Below are positions 17,442 through 25,517 of a DNA stretch of 50,968 nt, piece after piece. This DNA is from Acidimicrobiia bacterium (GTDB taxonomy: Bacteria; Actinomycetota; Acidimicrobiia; Spongiisociales; ZC4RG35), in the NCBI GenBank assembly GCA_025928935.1, contig JAICNB010000014.1, positions 1 to 50,968 on the forward strand. Direction: 5' to 3'. Every line of letters begins with the position of its first letter. The stretch's first letter is position 1. A program made the translations under genes and the position numbers. The notes under the pieces are model-generated. The model saw only the letters and a list, made by a program, of their open reading frames with translations, did not search any database and had not been told where the DNA came from.

Positions 17442-18593
17442 ATGACCACTCCCGCCAGAGACTTCCCCGGGCACGTCCAAGCCGGTGGCGAGGCTTCGGG
17501 CGCCCCCTGGGCCGAGGCCACACTCATGAAGATCGACGACGAGGTCGCCATTCTCGTCGCCGAGACCGAGGTGGCCCGTCTCACCTCTCCCACCGTCACC
17601 GACACCGGCGCCAACGACGTCTTCCTCATCGAGGGTGCCGACGAGCCGCTCTTCTTCCGGCCCCGCGACCCTGAGGCATTCCGCGCCGCGGTGCTGCCGC
17701 CGCAGACCACCGCCGAGAGGATCGCGGCTGCCACCGCGGCATCGGCGGCCGCCCAGGACGCCACCATGGTCATGGACACGGTTCCCGAGCCGGAACCGAC
17801 TGCTGAGGGCGAGGGCGCCGTCGATGTCGAGCCCGAGGGCTCCTCCTCGCGGCTGTGGTGGGTGCTGGCCGCCGTGGCCGCCCTGCTCATCATCCTCCTC
17901 GTCGCCTTCTGCGGGGGCGACGACGAGGTGGTCACCAGCAGCACGACCACCACGACACTCCCGGGCTCCACCACCACGGCCCCTGGAGCCACGACCACTG
18001 TCCCCCAGGCGACCACAACGACGGCAGCCGCCACCACGACAACCGGACCAGCGACCACCACAACGGCTCCGGTCACGACGACCACGGCGGCTTCGACGAC
18101 CACCTCTCCACTGCCCGATCCGGCCTTCGGGGCCGGCACCCACATGGTCGGCGACGACGTCCAACCCGGGGTATACGAGACGGGGATCGTCGAAGGGCCG
18201 TTCGGCTGCTACTGGGAGCGTCTCTCCGGTCTCTCCGGCGAGCTCGACGACATCATCGCCAACGGAAACGTCGCCGGCCACGACGTGGTCGAGATCATGG
18301 CCGACGACACCGCCTTCGGGACCGACTGTGACGCCTGGTATGACCTGACCGAGCGCGACCCGCTCCTGACCACCATCCCCGAGGGGAAATGGGTCCTCGA
18401 TACGCATATCGAGCCGGGGACCTACGAGGCACCCGGCGACGATGGCTGCTACTGGGAGCGGTTGTCCGGTCTATCCGGCACCGTCGACGACGTCATCGCC
18501 AACGACCTGCCCGAGGGCCAAGCCATCGTCGAGATCGACCCGACCGATGTCGCCTTCAACTCGCTCTCTTGCGGAGAGTGGAGTCCTGCCTGA
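17442..18593 (+). CDS. Anchored protein with Thr-rich linker and duplicated C-terminal domain
   Basis: 383 aa. The N-terminal ~135 residues are soluble and cytoplasmic. One membrane helix (LWWVLAAVAALLIILLVAF, ~141-159) follows, then a ~75-residue Thr/Ala/Pro linker (17938-18110). Two copies of a ~65-residue extracellular domain come last, each with the core GCYWERLSGLSG, a D-D-(I/V)-IAN segment and a late Cys that may pair with the first. This small repeat is common in actinobacterial surface proteins, but I know no assigned activity. Probably a surface sensor or binding protein. Confidence 0.8.
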   Translation: MTTPARDFPGHVQAGGEASGAPWAEATLMKIDDEVAILVAETEVARLTSPTVTDTGANDVFLIEGADEPLFFRPRDPEAFRAAVLPPQTTAERIAAATAASAAAQDATMVMDTVPEPEPTAEGEGAVDVEPEGSSSRLWWVLAAVAALLIILLVAFCGGDDEVVTSSTTTTTLPGSTTTAPGATTTVPQATTTTAAATTTTGPATTTTAPVTTTTAASTTTSPLPDPAFGAGTHMVGDDVQPGVYETGIVEGPFGCYWERLSGLSGELDDIIANGNVAGHDVVEIMADDTAFGTDCDAWYDLTERDPLLTTIPEGKWVLDTHIEPGTYEAPGDDGCYWERLSGLSGTVDDVIANDLPEGQAIVEIDPTDVAFNSLSCGEWSPA

Positions 18594-18631
18594 TAGCAGA
18601 TCAGCTATGCCATAGATAGCGGATATGCTAT
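18593..18631 (+). promoter_or_regulatory. Twin dyad operator of the XRE-NTase pair
   Basis: Two copies of ATAGC-N6-GCTAT lie at 18593-18608 and 18616-18631, centre to centre 23 bp, about two helical turns. The second overlaps a -10-like TATTGT (18629-18634) placed 8 bases before ATG 18643. This is the expected position for autorepression by the XRE protein. The first base of the first copy is also the last base of the upstream stop codon. Confidence 0.65.
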
Positions 18632-18642
18632 TGTAGGCCGAT

Positions 18643-18957
18643 ATGAGAGCCGCCCATCTCATCTCGGAGGCACGCAAAAGGGCAGGGTTGACCCAGACCG
18701 AGTTGGCTCGCCGGCTCGACAGTCATCAATCCGTGATCGCCAGATGGGAGACCGGACGAACCGAGCCGAACTTCGCGGCGGTTGTCAGGGCGGTGCGGGC
18801 AACCGGATTCGAGCCGTCCATCGCCCTACACCCCGTCGATGACCACGACCTCACCCTGATCCGACGAGAGTTGACACTATCGCCCCATCAACGTCTGGCG
18901 GGCATGGTCGAAGCTGTCAACGCCATCAACCAGATGGCCGTGGTCGCCCGTGGCTGA
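18643..18957 (+). CDS. XRE-family HTH protein, probable antitoxin/autorepressor
   Basis: 104 aa. Residues ~5-60 form a classic Cro/CI helix-turn-helix (AGLTQTELARRL, HQSVIARWETGRTEP). The C-terminal ~45 residues are helical and may contact the partner protein. It overlaps the nucleotidyltransferase gene by 8 bases and follows two ATAGC-N6-GCTAT operators. The order of HTH gene first, coupled NTase second, is typical of type II/IV-like toxin-antitoxin modules. Confidence 0.85.
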   Translation: MRAAHLISEARKRAGLTQTELARRLDSHQSVIARWETGRTEPNFAAVVRAVRATGFEPSIALHPVDDHDLTLIRRELTLSPHQRLAGMVEAVNAINQMAVVARG

Positions 18958-19450
18958 TTTCGACCCGGTCGCAGTGCTCAGGATCCTCACCGCACATCGG
19001 GTGGATTTCGTCGTCGTCGGCGGTATCGCGGCCCGTCTTCGTGGTGCGCCGCTTCTGACCCAGGATCTCGACGTCACCCCGGCGACTGATCGGCAGAATC
19101 TCGAGCGGTTGGCCGCGGCCCTCGAAGAGCTCGACGCCCGACTGAGAACGGCAACCGAGCCTCGAGGAATCGTCTTTCCATTCGATCCTGCGCTTCTCGA
19201 GTCGGCCACGGTATGGACCCTGACGACCAGATTGGGGGACCTCGACCTGGTCCTCTCGCCGGCGGGAACCGGCGGCTTTCGGGACCTGATCGCGGACGCC
19301 GACGAGCTTGTCGTGGCGGTGAAGCCCAACCTCGCAGTCAATGTGGCGTCGCTCGAGGACGTGATCCGGAGCAAGGAGGCTGCCGGCAGGGAGAAAGACC
19401 GTGCCGCCCTCCCCATGCTCCGGCAAACCCTCGAAGAATCCTCCGGCTGA
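18950..19450 (+). CDS. Minimal nucleotidyltransferase-fold protein (AbiEii/MenT-like, putative toxin)
   Basis: 166 aa, GTG start inside the 3' end of the XRE gene. The polymerase-beta nucleotidyltransferase signature is intact: Gly24-Gly25, 13 residues, then Asp39-Leu-Asp41 (VVGGIAARLRG … QDLDV). A C-terminal SKEAAGREKDRAAL motif matches the SKxAxxRxKD region common in AbiEii-like proteins. Such proteins transfer nucleotides to tRNA or protein and often act as toxins paired with an HTH antitoxin. Toxicity here is inferred from arrangement only. Confidence 0.82.
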   Translation: MADFDPVAVLRILTAHRVDFVVVGGIAARLRGAPLLTQDLDVTPATDRQNLERLAAALEELDARLRTATEPRGIVFPFDPALLESATVWTLTTRLGDLDLVLSPAGTGGFRDLIADADELVVAVKPNLAVNVASLEDVIRSKEAAGREKDRAALPMLRQTLEESSG

Positions 19451-19465
19451 AACCTCCATCCCGTC

Positions 19466-19483
19466 TTCACATCGTCTCCACAT
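19466..19483 (+). promoter_or_regulatory. Direct heptamer repeat, OmpR-type response-regulator site
   Basis: TTCACAT (19466-19472), four bases, then TCCACAT (19477-19483): two heptamers with an 11-bp period, the spacing OmpR/PhoB-family regulators recognise as head-to-tail dimers. It lies about 45 bases before ATG 19529, upstream of a membrane protein and an OmpR-family regulator gene, so it may be an autoregulatory site. Confidence 0.5.
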
Positions 19484-19528
19484 TCGGGACCGACCCTTTC
19501 AATGTCTCGATGGAAAGGAGTCAGAGAC

Positions 19529-19933
19529 ATGAAACGCAATGTGATCGGAACGATCCTGATCACCCTGCTCGTCGTGGGCGCCTTGGGCGCGATCGGCTTC
19601 GGCCTCTTCCAGATGGGCTACCAGCAAGGACTGGTCGAAACCGGGACCGAGGTGGTGGTCGACACGACACGCGGGATCGGGCACTGGTGGGGACCGGGTT
19701 GGGGCGTCGGATTCGGATTCTTCGGGTTCTTCTTCAAGATCCTGTTCGTCATCCTCCTCATCGGCCTCATCTCCCGTCTCTTCTTCGGGCCACGCCGCTG
19801 GGGGCCAGGGCCGTATTGGGGCCGGGGATGGCACGAGGGGGAGTACTCCCCGGACCAACATCTCGCCGAGTGGCATGACAAGGCGCACGGCGGGGACACT
19901 CCCCAGAAGCCCGGGCCCGATCAGGGCACCTGA
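19529..19933 (+). CDS. Small two-TM protein preceding a two-component system
   Basis: 134 aa from ATG 19529, which has AAGGAG at a good distance; the in-frame ATG 27 bases upstream lacks one. One N-terminal helix (NVIGTILITLLVVGALGAIGFGL), a Gly/Trp-rich stretch, a second helix (FFKILFVILLIGLISRLFF), then a Trp/Pro/Gly-rich tail ending with LAEWHDKAHGG. Similar small proteins often accompany OmpR-type regulator and kinase genes in actinobacteria. The role is unknown; it may sense envelope stress or be a target of the system. Confidence 0.75.
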   Translation: MKRNVIGTILITLLVVGALGAIGFGLFQMGYQQGLVETGTEVVVDTTRGIGHWWGPGWGVGFGFFGFFFKILFVILLIGLISRLFFGPRRWGPGPYWGRGWHEGEYSPDQHLAEWHDKAHGGDTPQKPGPDQGT

Positions 19934-19961
19934 GCCACGGCCGGTCGCGACAATGGGGGCG

Positions 19962-20642
19962 ATGCAGAAGATCCTCGTGGTCGACGACGAGATGAAGATC
20001 GCCCGCCTCGTGAAGGACTACCTGAGCGAGGCGGGCTTCGATGTGACCCTGGCCTCGACCGGGCCGGCGGCGGTGGCGTCGGCCCGGTCAGAACGGCCCG
20101 ATCTCGTGGTGCTCGACCTGGGCCTCCCCGGCATGGACGGATACGACGTCACCCGGGCGATCAGGGGTGGTGGGTCGGCGATACCGATCATCATGCTCAC
20201 CGCCCGGAGTGAGGAGACAGACAGGATCGTCGGCCTCGAGCTCGGGGCCGACGACTACGTGGTCAAGCCCTTCAGCCCTCGCGAGCTGGTGGCGAGAGTC
20301 AAGGCGGTGTTGCGCCGGGCAGGGGGTGAGGTGGCCACGGAGACGATTCGTGCCGGCGGCCTGCTGATCAGCCTCCCTCACCGCACCGTCGAGAGCGGCG
20401 GACAGCGCATCGAGCTGACCACATCCGAGTTCGAGCTGCTCAGGGTGCTCGTCTCGAGCCCGGGAAGGGTGTTCACCAGAGGTCAGCTGCTCGACTCGAT
20501 CAGGGGTGTCTCCTTCGAGTCGTACGAGCGAGCCATCGACGCCCACATCAAGAACCTGCGCAAGAAGATCGAGCCCGACCCGCGTCACCCGATCCACGTC
20601 CTCACCGTGTACGGCGTCGGCTACAAGTTCAACGATGCCTGA
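19962..20642 (+). CDS. OmpR/PhoB-family response regulator
   Basis: 226 aa from ATG 19962 (MQKILVVDDE); an in-frame ATG at 19953 is possible. The receiver has acidic pair Asp8-Asp9, phosphoacceptor Asp52 (VVLDLGLPGMDG) and Lys102 (VKPFSPREL). The C-terminal winged helix (LTTSEFELLRVLVSSPGRVFTR … HIKNLRKKI … VYGVGYKF) is typical of the OmpR class. It overlaps the kinase gene by 8 bases. Confidence 0.95.
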   Translation: MQKILVVDDEMKIARLVKDYLSEAGFDVTLASTGPAAVASARSERPDLVVLDLGLPGMDGYDVTRAIRGGGSAIPIIMLTARSEETDRIVGLELGADDYVVKPFSPRELVARVKAVLRRAGGEVATETIRAGGLLISLPHRTVESGGQRIELTTSEFELLRVLVSSPGRVFTRGQLLDSIRGVSFESYERAIDAHIKNLRKKIEPDPRHPIHVLTVYGVGYKFNDA

Positions 20643-21690
20643 TCCACGCCGGCACGGGCCACCGTGGGCTCACGACCGATCCGGCCAGCACAGCTGGGGG
20701 CCGCCGGGTGGTTTCGTCCTCCGCTGGGTCATCGGCCTGATCCTCTTCCTCGTCGTCCTCGGGCCCCTCTTCGGATTCCTCGTCTCGGGGATGTTCGGCG
20801 ACTTCCACGGTCCACGTCGGCTCGTCATCGTGGGGCTCGCCGTGTTGGTCCTGGTTGGTGTGGCGATGTTCGCCCGGAACCGGTTCGGTCGCACCTGGGC
20901 TCCCATAGGCCAGCTGATCGACGCCACCCGCCGTCTCGGCGATGGCGAGACGGGGGTGCGCATCCCGATCAACGAGCCGGGCCCGCTCGCCGCGGTGAGT
21001 GGCTCCTTCAACCGAATGGCGGCACGGCTCGAGGAGGAGGACGAGAGAAGACGCCGCCTCCTTGCCGACCTCGGCCACGAGCTTCGCACTCCACTGACCG
21101 TTGTCCGAGGCGAGATCGAAGCGGTGATCGACGGGCTCCACGACCCGTCGCAACTGTCCAACGTGATCGACGAGGTCGAATTGATGGAGCGCCTCCTCGA
21201 GGACCTCCGTGTGCTGACGCTGGCCGAGGCCGGCAGGCTTCAACTGCATCGGGAGCCGACCGATGTCGAATCCGTGGTGGGCGACGTCATTGCCTCCTTC
21301 TCAGCCCCGATGGAGGCCCACCACATCGAACACAACGTGTCCATCGAGCCCGGGATTGCCGAGTTCGACGCCGATCCCTATCGGCTTCGCCAGGTCCTGT
21401 CCAACCTCGTCTCCAACGCGATCAACCAGATGCCGGAGGGCGGCACGCTCGCTTTGACCGCAGGGGCGGATGAGGCGCGGCTCCGGATCGGGGTGGCGGA
21501 CACCGGGCCCGGGATCCCACCGGACCGGCTGGAGCAGGTGTTCGAGCGGTTCGTGAAGTCTGGCGACTCTGCCGGCAGCGGTCTCGGCCTCAGCATCGCC
21601 CGCGACCTCGTGGAGGCCCACGGCGGGACCATCAGCGCCGCCAACCGCCCGGAGGGCGGTGCGATCTTCACCATCGACCTGCCCCGCTAG
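20635..21690 (+). CDS. Sensor histidine kinase
   Basis: 351 aa from ATG 20635, overlapping the regulator stop. Two membrane helices at ~30-51 and ~62-80 with almost no extracellular loop, HAMP-like segment ~85-135, H-box His148 in LADLGHELRTPLT, N-box NLVSNAINQ, G1 VADTGPGIP, F-box FERF and G2 GSGLGLSIARDLVEAHGG: a complete class I kinase. The very short loop between helices suggests that it senses within the membrane or through the small neighbour protein (inference). Its TAG stop lies in a CTAG shared with the stop of the convergent gene. Confidence 0.94.
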   Translation: MPDPRRHGPPWAHDRSGQHSWGPPGGFVLRWVIGLILFLVVLGPLFGFLVSGMFGDFHGPRRLVIVGLAVLVLVGVAMFARNRFGRTWAPIGQLIDATRRLGDGETGVRIPINEPGPLAAVSGSFNRMAARLEEEDERRRRLLADLGHELRTPLTVVRGEIEAVIDGLHDPSQLSNVIDEVELMERLLEDLRVLTLAEAGRLQLHREPTDVESVVGDVIASFSAPMEAHHIEHNVSIEPGIAEFDADPYRLRQVLSNLVSNAINQMPEGGTLALTAGADEARLRIGVADTGPGIPPDRLEQVFERFVKSGDSAGSGLGLSIARDLVEAHGGTISAANRPEGGAIFTIDLPR

Positions 21691-22070
21691 AGCGAAGCCG
21701 CCACGATCCCACAGCAGACCGATATGCCGAGGGCGACCGGGCCCCAGACCCGCTCGACCCTGGAGCGGGAGAGGAAGTTCAGTATCGCCGCCAGGGCGAA
21801 GAGACCGGTGAGGACCCATATCCCGACGGGGCCCACGTCAGGGACCAGGTCGAAGTCGGTGAGTTCCCCGGCCTCGAGCACGAGTAGCGCAGCCAGCGGG
21901 TAGATGACGAAACCGGCCACACCACTGGCCACCCGGAGACCGGTGGGCAGCTTCCCTTCGTATCCGCCGCCCCAGGCCATCTTCCTCGCCGGCATGCCCA
22001 GGGCGAGTGCTATCTGGAACACGGCGATGACGATGAGCAGCGCGCTCGCGACCAGGGCAGCAGCTCTCAT
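21687..22070 (-). CDS. Four-TM protein of unknown function
   Basis: 127 aa with about four hydrophobic segments (ALVASALLIVIAVFQIALAL, VASGVAGFVIYPLAALLVL, GIWVLTGLFALAAILNFL and a C-terminal one). A conserved-looking loop, GMPARKMAWGGGYEGKLPTGLR, follows the first helix. The start overlaps the PLP-enzyme stop by 4 bases, so the two are co-translated. Family not recognised. Confidence 0.75.
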   Translation of the reverse strand: MRAAALVASALLIVIAVFQIALALGMPARKMAWGGGYEGKLPTGLRVASGVAGFVIYPLAALLVLEAGELTDFDLVPDVGPVGIWVLTGLFALAAILNFLSRSRVERVWGPVALGISVCCGIVAASL

Positions 22071-23002
22071 GAATCGAACAGGTCGCCACCCAGATACTTG
22101 AGCCCGGTGTCGACCGCCACCGTCACCACGGTATGGCCCTCGCCGAGCTCGGACGCGATCTGCACCGCCCCTGCGACGTTGAGCCCGCTCGATATGCCGG
22201 CCAAGAGCCCCTCCTCCGCAGCCAGGCGGCGGGCCATCTCCCGGCCCTCCTCCTCCTCGATGGCCCGGGCCTCGTCGTACATCCCCGAATCGAGCAACGG
22301 CGGGACGAAGCCGACGCCGATTCCCTCGACCCGGTGCTTGCCCGTCTCCCCCGCCGAGATGACCGGGGTGGATGCGGGCTCGAAGACGACGACCCGGGTT
22401 GGCGAGCCGGCGTCTCGAAGGGCTCCGGCCACCCCCATCGACATCCCTGCCGTCCCCACGGCCGCACAGAACACATCGATCGGCCGGTCCAGCTGGTCGA
22501 TCAGCTCATCTCCGATCTGGCGATAGCCGACGAGGGAGTCCTGGTTGTGCATCTGATCGGTGAAGTAGGTGCCGGGCTCCGAAGCGAGCTCCGACGCCTT
22601 TTCCATCATGCGTGGGACCAGGTCCGGGGTGATCTTCCCGTCTTCGCTGGGGACGAGGATGAGCTCCGCTCCGAGTGCGGTCATGGTCCTTCGCTTCTCG
22701 ATGGCGAACGCATCCGAAGAGACCACCCGGAACGGATAGCCCTTGGCCGCACAGACGAACGCGAGCGAAGACCCCGTGCTCCCGCCGGTGTATTCGACCA
22801 CCGTCATGCCCTCGACCAGGTCGCCCCGCTTCTCCGCCTCTTCGATCATCGCCAGGGCCATGCGGTCCTTGTAAGAGCCGGTCGGGTTGAACCATTCCAG
22901 CTTCACGAAGACGTCGGCGGCGCCGGGGGGCACCACCTTGCTGAGACGAACCAGCGGGGTATGACCCACCACCTCTGTCATCGAAAACCCGACGCGGGCC
23001 AT
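22067..23002 (-). CDS. Cysteine synthase-like PLP enzyme (fold type II)
   Basis: 311 aa. The PLP lysine is Lys45 in NPTGSYKDRMA. The substrate loop reads GGSTGSS (residues 73-79) instead of the TSGNTG of CysK/CysM, and the C-terminal ISSGLNVAGA provides the GISSG-type motif. This is the beta-replacement family using O-acetylserine-type substrates; the changed Asn-loop means the exact reaction (cysteine, cystathionine or other) is uncertain. AGGAG lies 10 bases before the ATG, and TAGGGT (23038-23033) is a plausible -10. Last four bases overlap the 4-TM gene. Confidence 0.88.
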   Translation of the reverse strand: MARVGFSMTEVVGHTPLVRLSKVVPPGAADVFVKLEWFNPTGSYKDRMALAMIEEAEKRGDLVEGMTVVEYTGGSTGSSLAFVCAAKGYPFRVVSSDAFAIEKRRTMTALGAELILVPSEDGKITPDLVPRMMEKASELASEPGTYFTDQMHNQDSLVGYRQIGDELIDQLDRPIDVFCAAVGTAGMSMGVAGALRDAGSPTRVVVFEPASTPVISAGETGKHRVEGIGVGFVPPLLDSGMYDEARAIEEEEGREMARRLAAEEGLLAGISSGLNVAGAVQIASELGEGHTVVTVAVDTGLKYLGGDLFDS

Positions 23003-23065
23003 CTTTCGGTCTCCTCACCTCGTTGGGTCGCGACCCTACGCGGAGCTCGTCATCGGTGATGGTGC

Positions 23066-23098
23066 TATCGTCATGATATCAATTCGGTATCATGGAGG
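23066..23098 (+). promoter_or_regulatory. Promoter and dyad operator of the SPFH-Arc unit
   Basis: -10-like TATCGT at 23066-23071, followed by an inverted repeat ATGATA-N9-TATCAT (23073-23093) covering the predicted transcription start, then the ribosome site GGAGG (23094-23098). The small ribbon-helix-helix protein encoded downstream is the likely repressor. Confidence 0.6.
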
Positions 23099-23103
23099 CC
23101 GAC

Positions 23104-23970
23104 ATGAGAGAGCGCAAGGGACTGGGTGTCAACGGCTGGGTGATGCTGGCCATCGACATCGCGATATTCGCTGCAGGCGTTTGGCTGCTGATACGCGGCA
23201 TCGACGACGGAGACTCGTCGAAGATCGGGATCGCGGCCGGTGTCCTGATCGTGGCCGGTGCCATCGCCAGCGGGTTCGTCATCAACCCGCCCAACATCGC
23301 CAAGGTGGTCACCTTCTTCGGTCGCTACGTCGGCACGGTCCGACGCAACGGCCTCGCGTGGACCTACCCCCTGACCCTGAGGGAGCGGGTCAGTCTCCGT
23401 GTCCAGAACTTCGACAGCGAGACTCTCAAGGTCAACGACGCCAATGGCAACCCGGTCGAAGTGGCCGCGGTGATCGTCTGGAAGGTGGTGGACACTGCCC
23501 AGGCCGCGTTCGACGTCGAGGACTACGAGGATTTCGTCAAGATCCAGACCGAGACGGCGGTCAGACACATGGCCTCGGAATACCCGTACGACGCCTATGA
23601 GAGCGGCCAGCACTCGCTCCGGGCCAATGCCGACGAGGTCACCACGTTCCTCCATCAGGAGCTGCAGGACCAGTTGACCCTGGCCGGAGTCGAGGTGATC
23701 AGGACCCAGCTGCGTCGTCTGGCCTATGCGCCGGAGATCGCCGCCGACATGTTGCGCCGCCAGCAGGCCGAGGCGGTCGTGGCGGCGCGGCAGCGCATCG
23801 TGGAAGGAGCCGTGGGCATGGTGGACCACGCCCTCGAGATGCTCAACGCGCAGGGCATCGTCGAGCTCGACGAAGAGCGGAAGGCGGCCATGGTCTCGAA
23901 CCTCCTCGTCGTCCTGTGCAGCGAGCACCACGCCCAGCCCGTGGTCAACGCCGGAACGCTCTACCAGTAG
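23104..23970 (+). CDS. SPFH/Band 7 membrane protein
   Basis: 288 aa from ATG 23104, chosen because GGAGG sits 5 bases upstream; the in-frame ATG at 23092 would put the ribosome site inside the gene. Two N-terminal hydrophobic segments (~9-27 and ~38-58) precede an SPFH domain ([23 protein letters not shown] … [19 protein letters not shown] … [20 protein letters not shown]) and a helical region with [21 protein letters not shown] proteins form membrane microdomain scaffolds. The next gene, 8 bases on, encodes an Arc-like repressor, a pairing common in actinobacteria. Confidence 0.92.
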   Translation: MRERKGLGVNGWVMLAIDIAIFAAGVWLLIRGIDDGDSSKIGIAAGVLIVAGAIASGFVINPPNIAKVVTFFGRYVGTVRRNGLAWTYPLTLRERVSLRVQNFDSETLKVNDANGNPVEVAAVIVWKVVDTAQAAFDVEDYEDFVKIQTETAVRHMASEYPYDAYESGQHSLRANADEVTTFLHQELQDQLTLAGVEVIRTQLRRLAYAPEIAADMLRRQQAEAVVAARQRIVEGAVGMVDHALEMLNAQGIVELDEERKAAMVSNLLVVLCSEHHAQPVVNAGTLYQ

Positions 23971-23978
23971 GAAGGACG

Positions 23979-24161
23979 GTGCCGGAGCGCAAGAGCTTCC
24001 TCATCCGGGTCGACCCCCGGCTGCACGCCGCCCTGGAGAAATGGGCGGCCGACGAGCTGCGCAGCGTCAACGCCCAGATCGAGTTCCTCCTCACCCGGGC
24101 CGTCCGCGAAGCCGGGAGGGAAAAGGGGCGGACCACGGACCGGAAGACGAAGAGTCGCTGA
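23979..24161 (+). CDS. Arc-type ribbon-helix-helix DNA-binding protein
   Basis: 60 aa from a GTG at 23979 with GAAGGA just upstream. [38 protein letters not shown] is a complete ribbon-helix-helix: one beta strand for DNA contact and two helices, with the usual (S/N)xNAxIEFLL second helix. The tail is basic. It lies 8 bases after the SPFH gene and probably represses this unit through the dyad at 23073-23093. Confidence 0.85.
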   Translation: MPERKSFLIRVDPRLHAALEKWAADELRSVNAQIEFLLTRAVREAGREKGRTTDRKTKSR

Positions 24162-24182
24162 ACATGTGGCAACATCGACCCG

Positions 24183-24506
24183 GTGAGTCATGAGCATCAG
24201 ATCGCAGTCCGCGACGACCCGGACAACCACCGCTACGTCTTGGAGCTGGACGGGGAAGTCGCCGGGATGGCCGTCTATCAGGTCAGGGGCGGCCGCCAGT
24301 ACTTCGTCCACACCGAGGTCCACCCCGGTCACGAGGGCGAAGGCCTGGGCTCGATCCTTGCCCGTGACGCCCTGGACGACGTGAGGGGGCGCGGAGAGAA
24401 GGTGGTCCCACTCTGCCCCTTCATCGCATCCTGGCTCCACCGACACCCCGACTATCAGGACGTGATCGACCAGGAAGCACTGGACCGGATCAACCAGCCG
24501 GGCTGA
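24183..24506 (+). CDS. Small GNAT-like N-acetyltransferase (YjdJ/COG2388 type)
   Basis: 107 aa, GTG start. The short GNAT core is visible: ELDGEVAGMAVYQVRGGRQYFVHTEVHPGHEGEGLGSILARDALDDV, with the acetyl-CoA-binding HEGEGLGS loop, then VVPLCPFIASWLHRHPDYQDVI, the signature end of the YjdJ-like subfamily. Substrate unknown. No Shine-Dalgarno; CAACAT lies 7 bases before the GTG and could be the -10 of a leaderless mRNA. Confidence 0.87.
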   Translation: MSHEHQIAVRDDPDNHRYVLELDGEVAGMAVYQVRGGRQYFVHTEVHPGHEGEGLGSILARDALDDVRGRGEKVVPLCPFIASWLHRHPDYQDVIDQEALDRINQPG

Positions 24507-24533
24507 ACTCTGGACCGGCTTCGGGTCCCCCTT

Positions 24534-25454
24534 TCAGCCTGGATCCGGCGCCGGGGCAGGTGCAGCGAGGTCGCTTGGTTCGGGCAGTGTCGGCCTGAGG
24601 GCGCCGATGTAGACACCGGCAAGGATCAACAGGCCGCCAAAGACAACCTCCACGCCCACGTCCTCGCCCGTGATCAAGTTCGAGAAGAAGAGAGTGATCG
24701 GGGGAAGCAGGACGAAGTTGTATGCCGCTCGGGATGCCTCCCAATGCTCGAGCACATACACCCAGAGCAGGAACACCACCCCGGTGCCGATCACCACCAT
24801 GTAGGCCAGGGCGAGCCATGTGGCCTGGAGCTCGGGAAGGACCATCCGGTTCCCGGCGAGGAGAGACGCGATCAGCAGGACTCCTGCGCCGACCGTCATG
24901 CCGACCGCGTTGAGCGTCACCGGGTGCTCCGGCGGGAAGATCCGGACCAGGACGGCGCCCTCGGCGAGACAGAAGGCGGCCCCCATGGCCACGAGGATGG
25001 TGCCGATCGATACCGAGGCGTCGAGAGCGACCTGTGACATGAGCAGCACCCCGCCCAAGGCGAGCATCGCGCCCACCACTGCCGCCGGCCTCAGTCTCTC
25101 CAAGCGTTGCACCACGACGAGAAGGAGCGTGATCAACGGGATCACCGCAAGCAGGATCTGGAGGAATCCGGCTCCCAGCTCGACCAGGGCGTAGAAGAGA
25201 CATGCGAAGGCGAGCCCGAAGTTGAAGATCCCATAGAGGACCGCCCCCAGGAGGGCCCGGCCCCGTGGAAAGCGAAGACGGAGGACCGCCATGACGGTCA
25301 GCATCAGGGCTGCGGCAAGTGCGAAACGGAGCGTGGCGCCCCAGAACGGCTCCAGCTCGGCATTGCTGAACTTGACCGCGATCGGGTTGCCGGAGGAGAG
25401 GACGGCCCCGACGAGGAAGGCGACCAGCGTCCACCTACCCTGGTCGCCCTTCAT
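24534..25454 (-). CDS. EamA/DMT-family transporter
   Basis: 306 aa from ATG 25454, with ten hydrophobic helices arranged as two five-helix EamA repeats (first from FLVGAVLSSGNPIAVKFSN, second from IGTILVAMGAAFCLAEGAVL). Members export amino acids or other metabolites; the substrate is not predictable. A longer open frame runs to 25664 through the divergent gene and is not used. TACCCT lies 7 bases before the ATG and there is no ribosome site, consistent with leaderless transcription. Confidence 0.9.
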   Translation of the reverse strand: MKGDQGRWTLVAFLVGAVLSSGNPIAVKFSNAELEPFWGATLRFALAAALMLTVMAVLRLRFPRGRALLGAVLYGIFNFGLAFACLFYALVELGAGFLQILLAVIPLITLLLVVVQRLERLRPAAVVGAMLALGGVLLMSQVALDASVSIGTILVAMGAAFCLAEGAVLVRIFPPEHPVTLNAVGMTVGAGVLLIASLLAGNRMVLPELQATWLALAYMVVIGTGVVFLLWVYVLEHWEASRAAYNFVLLPPITLFFSNLITGEDVGVEVVFGGLLILAGVYIGALRPTLPEPSDLAAPAPAPDPG

Positions 25455-25461
25455 CGAGGGC

Positions 25462-25467
25462 AGGGTA
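25462..25467 (-). promoter_or_regulatory. -10 box TACCCT, leaderless-type
   Basis: Read on the minus strand, TACCCT is followed by seven bases and then the EamA ATG. The short divergent gap (25455-25517) holds no ribosome site for this gene. Confidence 0.45.
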
Positions 25468-25517
25468 CAGCCGGGACCGCCGCCTCCCGGCGCGCTGCGC
25501 CAGAATGAGCCAGGCCG

